From Callorhinus ursinus (Eukaryota; Chordata; Mammalia; Carnivora; Otariidae): a stretch of DNA of 64,000 bases. Shown one piece after another: positions 46,535 through 58,429 of this stretch. Location of the stretch: contig NW_020312827.1 of NCBI RefSeq assembly GCF_003265705.1, positions 18,108,405 through 18,172,404 on the forward strand, in the 5' to 3' direction. Both the position numbers and the translations under genes were made by a program. The notes under the pieces are model-generated. The model saw nothing but the letters and a program-made list of their open reading frames with translations, was not told the origin of the DNA and did no database searches. How positions within the stretch are numbered: position 1 is the first letter of the stretch; each line of letters opens with the position of its first letter.

Positions 46535-46640
46535 CTGAGTCGTTGAAGATTTTGAACTGGAAGGGATCTCTCAGATCATAGACAAGATATAGGAAGTGAC
46601 TTGTCAAAGGTCACATAGATACTCCATCTAAGTGTTGTAA
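46535..46640 (-). repeat. MIR-family fragment (tentative)
   Basis: TGGAAGGGATCTCTCAGATCA, AGTGACTTGTCAAAGGTCACA, TAGATACTCCATC resembles an antisense MIR. Confidence 0.65.
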
Positions 46641-46865
46641 TGCTTTCTATTATGTGACTCAGACTTTTTAAGTAGATTTAGCTTTATTCCTTTAGAATCA
46701 GCTGAGCGTGTTTCTCTAAATGGCTTCATTGGCACACATAAAACCATTATCAATATAGACAGGGTCAGGATGAAAGAGACCTTTATCCAATTCACACTAC
46801 TCTATGTTATTTTGGCCTTCTTAAGTTTAAAACTACCTTTACAACCAGCAAAAAGAAACAGATTG

Positions 46866-46941
46866 GGGGTGTATGTGCATTCTTCTCCCCCGTACCTTAG
46901 GTTGGGGGGTATGTGCATTCTTCTCCCCCTTACCTTAGGTC
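46866..46941. repeat. 38-bp tandem duplication
   Basis: TATGTGCATTCTTCTCCCCC followed by (G/T)TACCTTAGGT occurs at 46872 and again at 46910. Confidence 0.96.
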
Positions 46942-48535
46942 TTCAATGTGTGTATGACTTATAGCATCTTCACGAGGTTTTAAATAAATCTTATTTCTCC
47001 TGACTGTCCAGTATCTTTCCTTCATCTTGCATAAGGTGAATAAAACTGATTCTAGCTACCTAATTATGTTTAACTTTGGTAGAACAGGACAGGTTTCCAC
47101 CAGGAAAGCTTTCGTGAACCCTAGCCCATTTGAAAGATGGCTACACTTCCAGTTTGCACAAAATAATCACAGGAGAATAAAAAATCATGTATAGTTTTTG
47201 TCTAATATATGGTTCTGCACTAAAACAAGGAGAATGATCACTCCTTTGATGGAATAGATCTGGGTGCATCTTTTACCATGTCTTCTCTGGTAAAGTCTCG
47301 AAGGTATGATAGATACTGTAAGTCTTCTGAGTCTTTCTCTTGAAACTGATAGTTTTTGTCCTGAATGATATGTTAAGTCTTAGTGACAATTTCCAATTTG
47401 TTTTTTCCTTTCTGAGATTGATAAATGGAAGTTTTTGGCTATTAGGAAGACCATGAAAGGGGAAGCCTTCGTACTAATAAAATCATTATAATGAGAAATA
47501 CCAGATGATGTCCATGCCTTCTACAGATCTACATGTACTAAGTACTCTGATGCGGAATAAAGTAATCAAAGAACTTCTACTCAGCTCCAAGAAAGCTAAT
47601 ATGAAAGGAAGGGGAGAGAAGGAGGGGGCTAATTTCAATGTCTCTCTGAGACATAAACTAAAATATTGTTCAAACTTCAGAAAAATTTAATTAAAGGGCC
47701 AATATGGATATGATGACAGATGAAAGGGATTTTAAAGCAGGAGACACAGAAATTCTGAAAGACAAATTACTGTCAAGGAAGAATAATTCTGTCTGGCAGG
47801 TAATATTAAAACACTGTTACGTGATATTATCTTAGGAAAAGCCTGTCAACACAGATGTGGTAAGTCACAAAACTCCTTAGGGAGAGATAACCTGTCTACC
47901 ACTGGGCATATACCAGTTTGCCTATCAATTAGTATCACTGAATAGAGAAGGGATGGCATTATCATTTTCTGGATAAGAGCATGTGAATGTGTCCATACTA
48001 GGTACAGTTTGAGTTTACATTTCTTGCTACATTAAGAAACTATAGCCCAAATATAAAAATCTGTAATAAATAACATGAACCCCATAATTTTATGCATTAT
48101 TTGAGAACTCCAAAAGAGACCTAAAAGAAAGGCAAACTTAAACTTATAAAATGTAAGTTCAATGGATACACATTTAAGAGGAGGGCCTGAAGTTTGATCC
48201 TATTCTTCATATTAAAACAAAATGTCTCATTTTTGGACACACAAGTCATATATTACCCACTTGGGTATATCAGTGCAATATGCCTTATTGACTCACAAAT
48301 GTCAAACATATTAATAGACATAAGGGAAGCAAAAAGAAAAAAAGAGAAAATGACCAAAGTGCTACCTACCCAGCTCTTAAGATGGTTGCCCAGATGAATC
48401 TTTTCACAACTGGATATTTCCAATGTTTTTGTTTGTTTGTTTTACAATTTCAGTGTATAGTGAAAGAATTGCTATCACATTGAAAAAAACCTAAAAAAAC
48501 CCACAACAATAAAATTAAAGGAAATATTATAAAAT
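46942..48535. other. Unassigned AT-rich DNA
   Basis: No gene recognised. The last part may be the upstream continuation of the L1 fragment that follows. Confidence 0.3.
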
Positions 48536-48539
48536 AAAC

Positions 48540-49060
48540 ATCCATGAGTCCATAGTGATGTAAATTATTGAATAAATAAGTGGTAGAAGAAAAAATAAGT
48601 TATCCTTACAAAAGAACTCCATGTAGTATATGTAATCTCCCCTCAAAGAGGTGAGCTTAATTCCCCTGCTCTTGACTGAGGGCTGATTGGAATTGTTTCC
48701 AAAGAATGGAGAAAAAAATCATAACTTTACAATGAAGAAATTTGTCATATCGATATCATGTATCCCTGAAGTGAAGGGATGAAAAGGGAATTTTATCTCT
48801 GTGATATTCTCCCCCCAAACACAAATCCCAGTCTAATCCGTGAGAAAGCATAGGCTAGACTCAAGGTGAGGGGTATTCTACAAAACACTTGACCAGTGCT
48901 CTTCAGAACTCCTGAGGTTGAGAAAAACAAGAAACAAATGAGAAAAATTGGAGGAGGGGAGATTAAGGAGATTTGATGAATGCATACTATGTGGTATCCT
49001 TAATTGAATCCCAGAATAGAAAAAGGCTATAATAAACATATAATGACAGTGAAACATAAA
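48540..49060 (+). mobile_element. L1M-type 3' UTR fragment
   Basis: AAGAACTCCATGTAGTATAT, GTGAGCTTAATTCCCCTGCT, GACTGAGGGCTGATTGG, TGATATTCTCCCCCCAAAC, TCCCAGTCTAATCCGTGAG, GGTATTCTACAAAACACTTG, ATGTGGTATCCTTAATTGAA, CCCAGAATAGAAAAAGG: the 3' UTR of an old sense-strand L1. Confidence 0.75.
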
Positions 49061-49439
49061 ACCTTGGTGTTTTAAGTCTTAGGGGTTTGCAACTGTGGTT
49101 ACTTGGCATAAGTTAGCCCAACTTGCCAGTTATAGTGGCGAAAAGAACAATTGTTCGTTAAGTGGTGTAAGAGTAAACAGCCATCCTTTTTACAAAACTA
49201 ATGGGTCATTCGGGAAAAAATATTAGTGGATTCTTCCCTCAGTGCTCGTATAAAAATAAATGATAGATCAAAAAGTTAATCACTTTAAAAAAAGAAAAGA
49301 AAACTCTATGGGTTTTAAAATCAAATATATGGAGATTTTATCTGTATCTTAAATAGAAACCAAAGAAAAATATGATGAACTCAAATGCATAAAATGTTAA
49401 ATATACTTTTTGCCAGAAATTCCATGGACAAACAATACT

Positions 49440-49447
49440 GCTATTAT

Positions 49448-49491
<44 letters not shown>
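49440..49491. repeat. (TAC)n microsatellite
   Basis: About 16 TAC units. They give a false poly-Ser stretch in a minus-strand frame. Confidence 0.98.
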
Positions 49492-50368
49492 TCACCAAAG
49501 CACTGCAAATATAGGAGAAAACAGGAAATACAGGCAAAGAATGTTTTAACATAAACAAGAATAACCCATGAAAGAAACAAATTTAGCAAAGACTATTAAA
49601 TAATTTCACTAAAAAGAAAAGATAAATTCATGAAATGTCATTCAATTGCATTCTTCATTTAGAAAATATAATTAAAAATTAAGATGAGACATTATTACAC
49701 CCTAATTCTACTTCATGTCTATTCCATAGAAAAATATTTTTCATAGTTTTTTGATAAATTAAATCTTTAGGGAATGATAACTCCAGGGTTATACAGACTT
49801 TGAAGTAGAGTAGGAGAAATGGAAGACACTAATTCAATTTGGTGAACACTGATCCCAAAACTAGACAAGCACAGTGTGAAAATGGAAATTTAAAGCCAAA
49901 TCTCACCTAATAGTATAGCTGCCAAAAAAAAATCATATTCATGATTTGTACCTAACAATATTTGAAAATAGTACACATTATGACAAGTTAGAATTATCTC
50001 AGGAATATAATATATAAAAATGGCTTTAAATAAGGAAATCTATTTAACTCAATCATTTATGTTATTAATACAAAGGATAAAAATATATGATTATAAATAG
50101 GAAAATATCTGTTAACATTTAATTCCCATTATCATAACCAAACATTTAGACCAAGCTAAGGAAAAGGTTTCACTGACTTAACATATGATATAAAAAAGTT
50201 ACAATATCACTTTTAATGATTAGAAAGATGGAATTATTTCCTTTAAGGTAGAAGAAGATAAGAATCCCTTTCATAGCCATTTTGTCTTAGATTTCATGGG
50301 ATGTCCCAGTCCATGCAAAAAAGAGGGAGAGAGAGAGACGGAGAAACCATAGATTGAAAAGAGGAAAG

Positions 50369-50537
50369 GGCGCCTGGGTGGCTCAGATGCTTAAGCGTCT
50401 GCCTTCGGCTCAGGTCATGATCCCAGGGTCCTGGGATCAAGTCCTGCATCAGGCTCCCTGCTCCTTGGGAGCCTGCTTCTCCCTCTGCCTCTCTCTCTCT
50501 GTCTTTCATGAATAAATAAGTAAAATCTTAAAAAAAA
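50369..50537 (+). mobile_element. SINEC
   Basis: Type C copy (tail CTCTGTCTTTCATGAATAAATAAG). TSD not clear because both flanks are A-rich. Confidence 0.95.
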
Positions 50538-52690
50538 GTAAAGAAGAAAAAAATTATAATGGGTATAAAGAAACAAAATTATAGTACCAAAATACAAGGA
50601 TTTAGTGGATGAGAAAACAAGTTCTGTCTATCTCTCAATTCTCCTTTCAGATACAACTACATATCCCCCACTTCCCCACAAGCACAATCAATGGCACACT
50701 TATAATTTAATAATAACCAATTAAGAGAATAAAAATAAATCATTTAAGAAAAAATGTAAAAAAAAATACAAGCTGTTTTTATATTTGTATTGAAATCCTT
50801 GAAAGAAGACCAAAATAAATGTTTTACTTGGGTATGGAAATACGTTGTTTCTATTCAAAGAAATTAAGAAATTCAATTTAATTTTAGTGAAAATTACATA
50901 TTTTCTCAAAGGTTTTGACAGGTTATCTTAAAATTTGTATGACAAAATAAAGAAAAGGAAAAGAGAAAAACATAACTAAAGAAATTGCAAACAAAGGATG
51001 AAGCTTTTCCTTCCATCTGTCAAGACTTATTATACATACATACAGATTAAAAGGAGTATATATTATACATATATACTAATTAAAAACATAAATATCAATT
51101 AAAATACACAAATATACTAGTTGAACAAGTTTGAGTAGTGGGGAAAGAAATATAGAGAAAGCTCAGGGTATTTAGCGACTTGATAACATGAATTACTGAA
51201 GAAGAGTGGATGTTTTAAAATAAGTGATATTGAGGAAATTGACTCTCCATGTGGAAAAAGAATAATATCTGATTATCTTGCACAATAAACAAAATAAATT
51301 TTAGTTGTGCTAATTACATAAATGTAGAAAGTAAAACTTAAAATGTATTAGAAGAAAATACAGAATAATATCTTCATAATATGGGTGCAGGAAAGAAAAA
51401 TTTAGAATACAGAAATGCAAAAATAATAAGTGTGATAAATTTAAATTTGCCATTAGGTGCTTAAAATATATATCTGCAGATTTATATCCAGAATATATAA
51501 AGAACTACTAAAATATATGAACAAGAAAACAAGCAACATGGAAAAGATATGAGTAGGCAATTCACAGATCATAAAATCAAGTGGCCGGTAAAATAAGAAA
51601 AGATCCTGAACATTATCTATAATTAGGAAGGTAAAAGAATTAAAATGAGATAAAATTCATAACCTTCAGATTGGAAAACAGGAGATCAAGATGATGTTTC
51701 TGCTTGCTGCTCTTGACCCCATATTGTGGTCATGTAACCATGAAGCTGATGGTTAGACCTAGGATGTTGTCTTTTTTTTTTTTTAAGAATGCTGAGTCTT
51801 GTTGCAGTAGTTGTCTTCAAGCACTCATGTTTCAAAATAGCAAGAAGGGGACTTTCAAATTCATTGTCCTTGAATTTCTTACGCATGCATCTATTTGCTG
51901 AACCCGATTTGTATGCTAAAACTTAGGTACAAGGGATTGTGCAAAATGTAGACTTTAGCTTTTCAATCTCTCTAATTAGGAAAGTGGAGGGGAAGTTAGA
52001 AAAGTTCATCCAAAATATTTATCAGAATGTGTATAGTATGTTCTATGTTTTCCAATTTTTATTCAAAAACAGAAGGAGAAACATTTACCTGCATAGGTAA
52101 ATGCACATCCCTATATAAACCAAGGGCAGAGTCAATAAGGAAAAGGAGGAAAATAATTATTTTGACCTTGAGTGGTCTTGGAACCAGGGTATACCTCAAA
52201 GAACATTGCTATTCCAATTATCCTTCTGTAATATTCAACTTACCATTTCTAATCCTCTTTCTTCTAGTGCAAAATGGAAATGATCTCTAATGACATTACA
52301 GTAATGGAGAACAAGTCAGTTGTTTCCAGGTATTAGAGATGGCAAGAATGTGATTCTAGAAGAGTAACATGGAAGAATTTCTTTCAAGTATCAGAATAGT
52401 TCTGCATCCTGATTATGATGGTTGTTATACAACACTATACATATAATAAAAATTTATGGAACTATATATGCAAAGATTGAGTGCATGGTAAAATCCAAAT
52501 GACGTAAATAATTTAGTTAATAGTATTACACCTGTGTTACCAATGTTTTGGTCATTGTACTATGGTTATGTAAGATGCTATCACTGGGGGTCTGAGTGAA
52601 GGTATTAGGGAACTCTCTGTACTCCTTTTGTAACTTAATATTAATGTAAAATTACTTCAAAAGGAAAAGTTAAAGAAGAATGTTGTAGGA

Positions 52691-53150
52691 TTTTTTTTTA
52701 ATTACAAAGATCACTTTGTGCTAACTGTACTGAAAAATGATATTTAACTTTGGTTCTAGGCACTCCTCAGAGAATAAATATATTGACCACATTGTTATGG
52801 GCTCCAAATGTATGCCAGACTGCCACAAGAAGACAAGGAAACCATCACATTTCTCAGCAAATCATCTTTTTTCAATAGTATACAACTTTATTATTATGCA
52901 TCCAGTAAAAATTTATAAAATAAACACAGAATTGAAACTCTATTATCTTTTTCCTCATTTATTTTCCTCACATATTATATTCATTTAAACAAAATGGCCG
53001 AAAGAACCAGTCAGTGGAGGTGTCCCCACTGCTACCCTCTCAGTGCAGCTTCTCATCAACCCCTTCACTGAATACATTTAAGAGCTTTGTAATTCCTCTG
53101 TCTGCCTTCATTCACCTTTCCTTCTAAACCAGCTTGTTGGCTGCTCCAAG
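52691..53150. other. Unassigned DNA
   Basis: Nothing recognised. Confidence 0.35.
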
Positions 53151-53333
53151 TTTTCCTTTTTTCCTTCCTCCCTTCCTCTGTCCCTCCCCTTCCTCCCTCT
53201 CTCCTTCTTTCCTCCCTCCCTCCCTCCCCTCCCTCCTTGCCACTTTTCCTTCTTTCCTTCCTTCCTTCCTTCCTTCCTTCCTTCCTTCCTCCCTCCCTCC
53301 CTCCCTCCCTCCCTCCCTTCCTTCCTTCCTTCT
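53151..53333. repeat. Homopyrimidine tract, TTCC and CTCC blocks
   Basis: About 180 bp almost purely T/C: irregular CTCCC, then (TTCC)n, then (CTCC)n, then (TTCC)n. It yields false Pro/Ser/Phe and Lys/Glu/Gly/Arg frames. Confidence 0.97.
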
Positions 53334-53460
53334 ATATATTAAAAACACACTAAAATATATGTATACTATACATATGTAAACATTATAGCTATAGACGCCA
53401 TATATATAGTATACCTATGTATAGTATAGGTATATGTGTATATGTTACATAATTTGTGCA
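53334..53460. repeat. TA-rich low-complexity DNA
   Basis: Repeated TATA/GTATA motifs following the pyrimidine tract. Confidence 0.8.
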
Positions 53461-53539
53461 CATAGGCTTTTCTTCAACACTCATTCCTTGCTCAAAAATA
53501 TAGAAGAATTCTTCACTACCAAGAACTGTAGATTGATTA

Positions 53540-53985
53540 CTAAGGTTTTCAAGATCCTACAAAACAGAAAACCCAGCTGCTCAAGTTCACCCTGCTCAAG
53601 TTCACTTCTCTTAACTAACTGTTCCTTCATGTACCCTGCTCCTTCTGCTCCTTTGCCATTGCTGTCACACCTCCTTGAAACACTCCTAACCTCCTCATTC
53701 TTTTGTGCCAACCAAATTTGATTTATCCTTTTAAGTCCCTCTTAAGGCCCCACAGGTATCTTGAGATTTTCCTTCATTTCTGAATTTGTAAAAACTCCTC
53801 TTTCTTTCATGTTTTGCTGCATTTATAATATGCACTATACGACATAATATTTCATTTTTTCTCTGTTACTTATTACTCTATTCCTTGTGCTGTCTCCTTA
53901 CAAGGATGGTAAAGTCTTGGTGACAGGGAATAGGTTTATACTTCTTTAAAGGTTTCATTGTACCTGACACAATAGCTCTTAATAT
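53540..53985 (+). repeat. L2 LINE 3' region
   Basis: CAAGATCCTACAAAACAGAA, GCTCCTTTGCCATTGCTGTC, TAAGTCCCTCTTAAGGCCCC, TTACTCTATTCCTTGTGCTG, GATGGTAAAGTCTTGGTGAC, AGGGAATAGGT, CATTGTACCTGACACAATAG in L2 3' order. Confidence 0.7.
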
Positions 53986-54021
53986 ATATATATGCATATA
54001 TATATGTATATATATATATAA
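53980..54021. repeat. (TA)n microsatellite
   Basis: TA alternation with GC and GT interruptions. Confidence 0.95.
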
Positions 54022-54176
54022 TTTTCAAATTGTACATAAATTCTCCATTGAAATAGGGACATCTATAATTGCTGAGGTCCTCTTAGGCTCCTGAGTTATG
54101 ATAATACCAGTTTCTATCCAATTAACATTTCCCCAAACACTCGCTGAATAGCAGACTCAGGAAGCTTCTATTTTAG

Positions 54177-54398
54177 GGGTGCCTGGGTGGCTCAGTCGTT
54201 AAGCGTCTGCCTTCGGCTCAGGTCATGATCCCAGGGTCCTGGGATTGAGCCCCACATCGAGCCCCACATCGAGCCCCACATCGGGCCCCTGCTCTGCGGG
54301 AAGCCTGCTTCTCCCTCTCCCACTCCGCCTGCTTGTGTTCCCTCTCTCCCTGTGTCTCTCTCTGTCTAATAAATAAATAAAATCTTAAAAAAGAAAAA
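54177..54398 (+). mobile_element. SINEC with an internal 12-bp triplication
   Basis: Type B copy. Exact 16-bp TSD GAAGCTTCTATTTTAG at 54161-54176 and 54399-54414. GAGCCCCACATC occurs three times in tandem at 54247-54282, where other copies have one. Confidence 0.98.
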
Positions 54399-54414
54399 GA
54401 AGCTTCTATTTTAG

Positions 54415-54796
54415 CACAGGCTTCTAGTCACTGACAGGACAATAAACCATATTTACCTCCCACTAAGATATGATACTTTAGAAATCTCCTAGGCAAATAA
54501 GTACCCAATTCCAAGAACAAATATCTCTAGTACAAACAATTCAAGCTTCTATTGATTTAAATCTGAGTTTATGTAACCACTCAAGGGTGGCCTGTGGGGG
54601 GGAAAAGACCCGCCGGAATTAAGCTAATCCATCATAACACTGACTAAAACTCTTAATCATGTTTTACAGAAGCAGGAAAGAAGTTTCAGAAAGATTTTAG
54701 GCAAAGGTGTCTTCATATTTTATTTGAAATTATTTTGTTTCACTTTTCCCAGAGTGAATATAATTCCTTAGCATTTATCTTCATGCTGTAGATGAT
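54415..54796. other. Unassigned DNA
   Basis: Nothing recognised. Confidence 0.35.
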
Positions 54797-54824
54797 TTAA
54801 AAAAAAATAGAAAGAAAGGAAGGA

Positions 54825-54856
<32 letters not shown>

Positions 54857-54932
54857 CAAACAAACAAACAAACAAACAAACAAAAAAGAAGAAAGAAAGA
54901 AAGAAACAAACAAACAAACAAAAAAGAAGAAA

Positions 54933-55012
<80 letters not shown>

Positions 55013-55058
55013 AATGAAAGAAATGAAAGAAACGAAAGAAAGAAAGAAAGCAAGAAAG
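54797..55058. repeat. (GAAA)n/(CAAA)n compound tract
   Basis: About 260 bp. A (GAAA)n-(CAAA)n-AAAGAAG module occurs twice, followed by about 100 bp of pure GAAA and variant units (GAAAT, CGAAA). Frames across it are artefacts. Confidence 0.97.
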
Positions 55059-55821
55059 TGAGCCAAAGTAGGGCTTTGGAGCTTTGCAGGTTGCTAAGAT
55101 TTATTATTTAGAATCTGATGTTTAAGTGCTCCCAAATCCAGTGTCAGACCCTGGAAATTGTCTCAGGTGGAATTATCCACATTCTACATAGTTTTCCTTT
55201 CATGCTCTATGGCCCGCTGAGTTCGCTTTGCAATTAATGGAGATTTGGAACTTGCATCCATTCTGTGGCTGTCGAAGCTAATCCAGACATGAGTCCCAGA
55301 GAGTGTCGGGTCATCACTGTGTTTCTTGGATATTGGATTTTTGGTTACCAGATGTTTCAAGAGAATTAAGGGATTCTTTGCTTTGAATTTGTTTCAAATT
55401 CAGTATGGGAATTTAGTTTAATAATAAAATTATCAAACCCGCAAGTGAAGTTGGACTTATTTTTGTTCCCAGGAAAATCGAAAACTTTCATCACCATTTG
55501 TTATTTAGCAGAGTTACCAATCTCTGGTGAAGTCTTTCAACAAAGAGCCTTGGAGGATAGAGGAATATAGATAGACACAAAAATAAAAGAAAACCAAATA
55601 TGCATCAAATAACTAAGGTAAAAAGTTACAGGGCAACATTAGATAAGACACTATGTGTTGTTGTTGTTGTTGTTTTCCTTATGTAGACAGCAGCTGTTCT
55701 TTCAAAACAATTTTTTCTTGATAGTACAAGCATCAGGATTCATTATTACTAGCACACAACTGCACAAATCAGATCAAGGAGTGAGTATTGGATCTAAGGC
55801 TTTGGACAAATTAGAATATAA
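55059..55821. other. Unassigned DNA
   Basis: Nothing recognised except a short (TTG)n run at about 55655-55673. Confidence 0.35.
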
Positions 55822-55839
55822 CTGGACCATTTGTTTTCT

Positions 55840-56034
55840 TTTTTTTTAATATTTTATTTATTTATTTGACAGAGAGAGACACAGCAAAGGAAGGAACACA
55901 AGCAGCAGGGGTGGGAGAAGGAGAAGCAGGCTTCCCGCCGAGCAGGGAGCCTGATGCGGGGCTTGATCCCAAGATCCCGGGATCATGACCTGAGCCGAAG
56001 GCAGATGCTTAAAGACTGAGCCACCCGGGCATCC
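55840..56034 (-). mobile_element. SINEC
   Basis: Antisense type B copy. 18-bp TSD CTGGACCATTTGTTTTCT (55822-55839), repeated with one change (CTGGGC...) at 56035-56052. Confidence 0.97.
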
Positions 56035-56052
56035 CTGGGCCATTTGTTTTCT

Positions 56053-56539
56053 ACCCCTCAGTCTGATGCAAGTTATAAAGATGTGAGAACATTTAGAAAT
56101 ATGGCTTCTGTGGATGGTCTTCTTTTCCTTCACCATAGCTCCAGCATGGAGAGACAAAAATAATGTTAAGGAAGTAGTAAAATGTTATAACTCAAAGAGG
56201 TTGAGATTGCATATTTCTATTTAAGTTACCCGATTTTTGTATTGTTTCCTCCAACTCCCCCCCCCCCCAAGTACTTTAATCCATCCTTCTGTGAAGGATT
56301 TCCTGGTCCAGCGGGGAACGTTTAACTTGCACTCAGATGGTGGCCTCCTGTACTATCTTTGGCATGTAGTCATTTATTATCAGTTACCTCTGCATAAGTT
56401 GTTTGATATCCTGAATTTCACTTCCATCATCTGGAATGGGATAATAATATTGCCTTGACCCACCTCAAATGTATTTTGAAGTCATTACACCCAGTCGTTA
56501 TAGTTAGCATATTATAATGGATCAAAATAATATGTCTGA
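56053..56539. other. Unassigned DNA
   Basis: A C-run lies at about 56258-56268. Nothing else recognised. Confidence 0.35.
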
Positions 56540-56670
56540 ATCTATCTTTCACACTTTAAGTTCTCTGAGGGCAAGTATCATAACTTACCCTTAAAAGAAA
56601 AGCTATAGTACCTAGCCTAGCACAAAGCCTAAGAGACAGTGATCATTTAATATAGTTCAAATTCATTTGG
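56540..56670 (+). repeat. L2 3' fragment
   Basis: TTAAGTTCTCTGAGGGCAAG, GTACCTAGCCTAGCACAAAG resembles the sense L2 3' region. Confidence 0.6.
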
Positions 56671-58186
56671 CCAATTAATAGATATTGAACTATTCAACTA
56701 ATACTGAACTATCAATAAAATAGATATTGTATGTGAAAATGATTTTTGCACAGCAAAAGTAGATTATCTCCCTTGTCATCTTTCATTAGGTCTTCGTTAG
56801 AAACCAGGTGTTTATTGTAACACTCTATCAAGTCAATATATTCGAGGGAGTGAAATGATTTTATTTTAAGAACATGAAGATTTATCATAATGTAAGTCAT
56901 ATGTGTGTCAGCAAATGTAGAAATAAACCAATGTTTAATCCAACTATGCAGCATTTAAAGATGTTTTGGAGCTTTCACAGTTTTAGATCTGATTGACACA
57001 GAATTTTCGCATGGCATTTGTTCAACTAATGTCTACTGAGTGAATGAATGAATTAAGAAATTAAAGACTATCCCAGCCTAAACCATCTAGGAATGTCCAT
57101 TATCAATTCATGATCTCTTTACCTCAGTGACAAAGAAAGGTGTCTGTTTTTCTTTCATTTTTATTTGTTTTTCTTTCAAATTGCCTCTTTTTATGACACA
57201 CAATTCAAGTTTTTCCTTCTTTATTTGCTTTTGGAGTCAGGAGTCTCCTTTTGCCTCTTTTACTTATTGCTATCCTGGATTTGAGTAGAGTAAGCTCCCA
57301 CCCATATTCCAATTTATAAATCTAACTACAGGTTCTGTATGTATAAAGATGATGCCAGACTTACTCCCTATATCTACTGTCAAACCCAATTTCTTCCATC
57401 TCTTGAATTTGGGGTCATGAACTCATCCCCACTTCCCAGTCTGAGAGTCTCTTACCCATTTTCTGAATACCCCAAGGATTCTATTCACTGTTTAGCATTT
57501 CCCCACTTCACTTGGTCTTAATTAGGCACATCTTAGAATTTATGAGACATTGAACAACACAGATCCCCAATAGCCTTTTAAGAACTTAAATGTGTTTTGA
57601 TACTTATAATTAACATAAAATATATGTACGCAAATTATATTAATTTTGCAGATTGCTCATAAAGATCAGAACCTTACAAAAGTCCAGTCTAAGGGAGTCT
57701 TCATAACAAGAGCTGTCTCCATTATGCAGACAGGGAGGACTCTAGACAAGGGGATTTCTTATTGTTCCTTGCCATTGTACTCCTCCTGACTCTATTCTCC
57801 CAGACATCTTCATCATAAACCCTTCAATTATCCCAAATTGTCTTTGAGTGCTTCAGATACCCAGGGCATGAAATGATCTGTTTCTTTCCAGCACTGTCAC
57901 TCTTATCTCTTTCCTTATATCTGCCTGCTTCCAGCTTCCCCATTTTAATTTTTTTTCCATTTGGTTCATTTTTACACAGGAAGAGAACAATGCCTTTAGC
58001 AGAAATATGTGGCACAAAACTTGGTTAAATATCCTTCTAGTTTTAGGTATAAAGAATATTCTACTGTTATAATGAGATATACTATCTATGGAATATGTCC
58101 ACTCAATTATCCAATGTGTTTCAAAGCTACTTACAGAATGTCCTTATATGACAATAAATAGATATCTTCAGGTGTGGGCCAGTGTC
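56671..58186. other. Mostly unassigned DNA
   Basis: A short L2-like terminus (CTACTGAGTGAATGAATGAA) lies at about 57032-57055. No gene recognised. Confidence 0.35.
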
Positions 58187-58201
58187 AAAGATGCTTTTTT
58201 C

Positions 58202-58414
58202 TTTTTACTTTTAATTTTTTTTAAAGATTGTATTTATTCATTCGAGTCACAGAGATACAGAGAGAGAGAGAGAGCAGGAGCAGGGGGAGAAACAGAGGGA
58301 GAAACAGGCTCCCCACTGAGCCAGGAGCTGGACGTGGGGCTCGATCCCAGGACCCTGGGATCATGACCTGAGCCGAAGGCGGATGCTTAACCATCTGAGC
58401 CACCCAGGCGCCCT
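58202..58414 (-). mobile_element. SINEC
   Basis: Antisense copy with a CACAGAGATACAGAGAGAG tail. TSD AAAGATGCTTTTTTC at 58187-58201 and 58415-58429. Confidence 0.97.
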
Positions 58415-58429
58415 AAAGATGCTTTTTTC

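Larger units (their letters stand above)
49130..52690 (+). mobile_element. Decayed sense L1 (ORF2 3' part and 3' UTR) with insertions
   Basis: ORF2-like remnants: GGATTCTTCCCTCAGTGCTC; TATCCAGAATATATAAAGAACTACT (about 51486); AGTAGGCAATTCACAGATCA (51552). The 3' UTR at 52300-52680 has CAGTTGTTTCCAGGTATTAG, CATTGTACTATGGTTATGTA, GGGAACTCTCTGTACTCC and CTTCAAAAGGAAAAG. Interrupted by a TAC repeat and a SINEC. The block 51685-51970 does not read as L1 and may be another insertion. May be more than one fragment. Confidence 0.7.

Noticed and set aside
46204..46581. 125-codon plus-strand open frame
   Set aside because: The second half runs through a MER5A-like DNA transposon and an adjacent MIR-like piece, and no family is recognised.
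49338..49589. Poly-Ser-containing minus-strand frame
   Set aside because: Created by the TAC trinucleotide repeat in decayed L1 sequence.
53151..55058. Regularly spaced repeats that could suggest a CRISPR-like array
   Set aside because: They are simple microsatellites with no unique spacers, and the DNA is mammalian.
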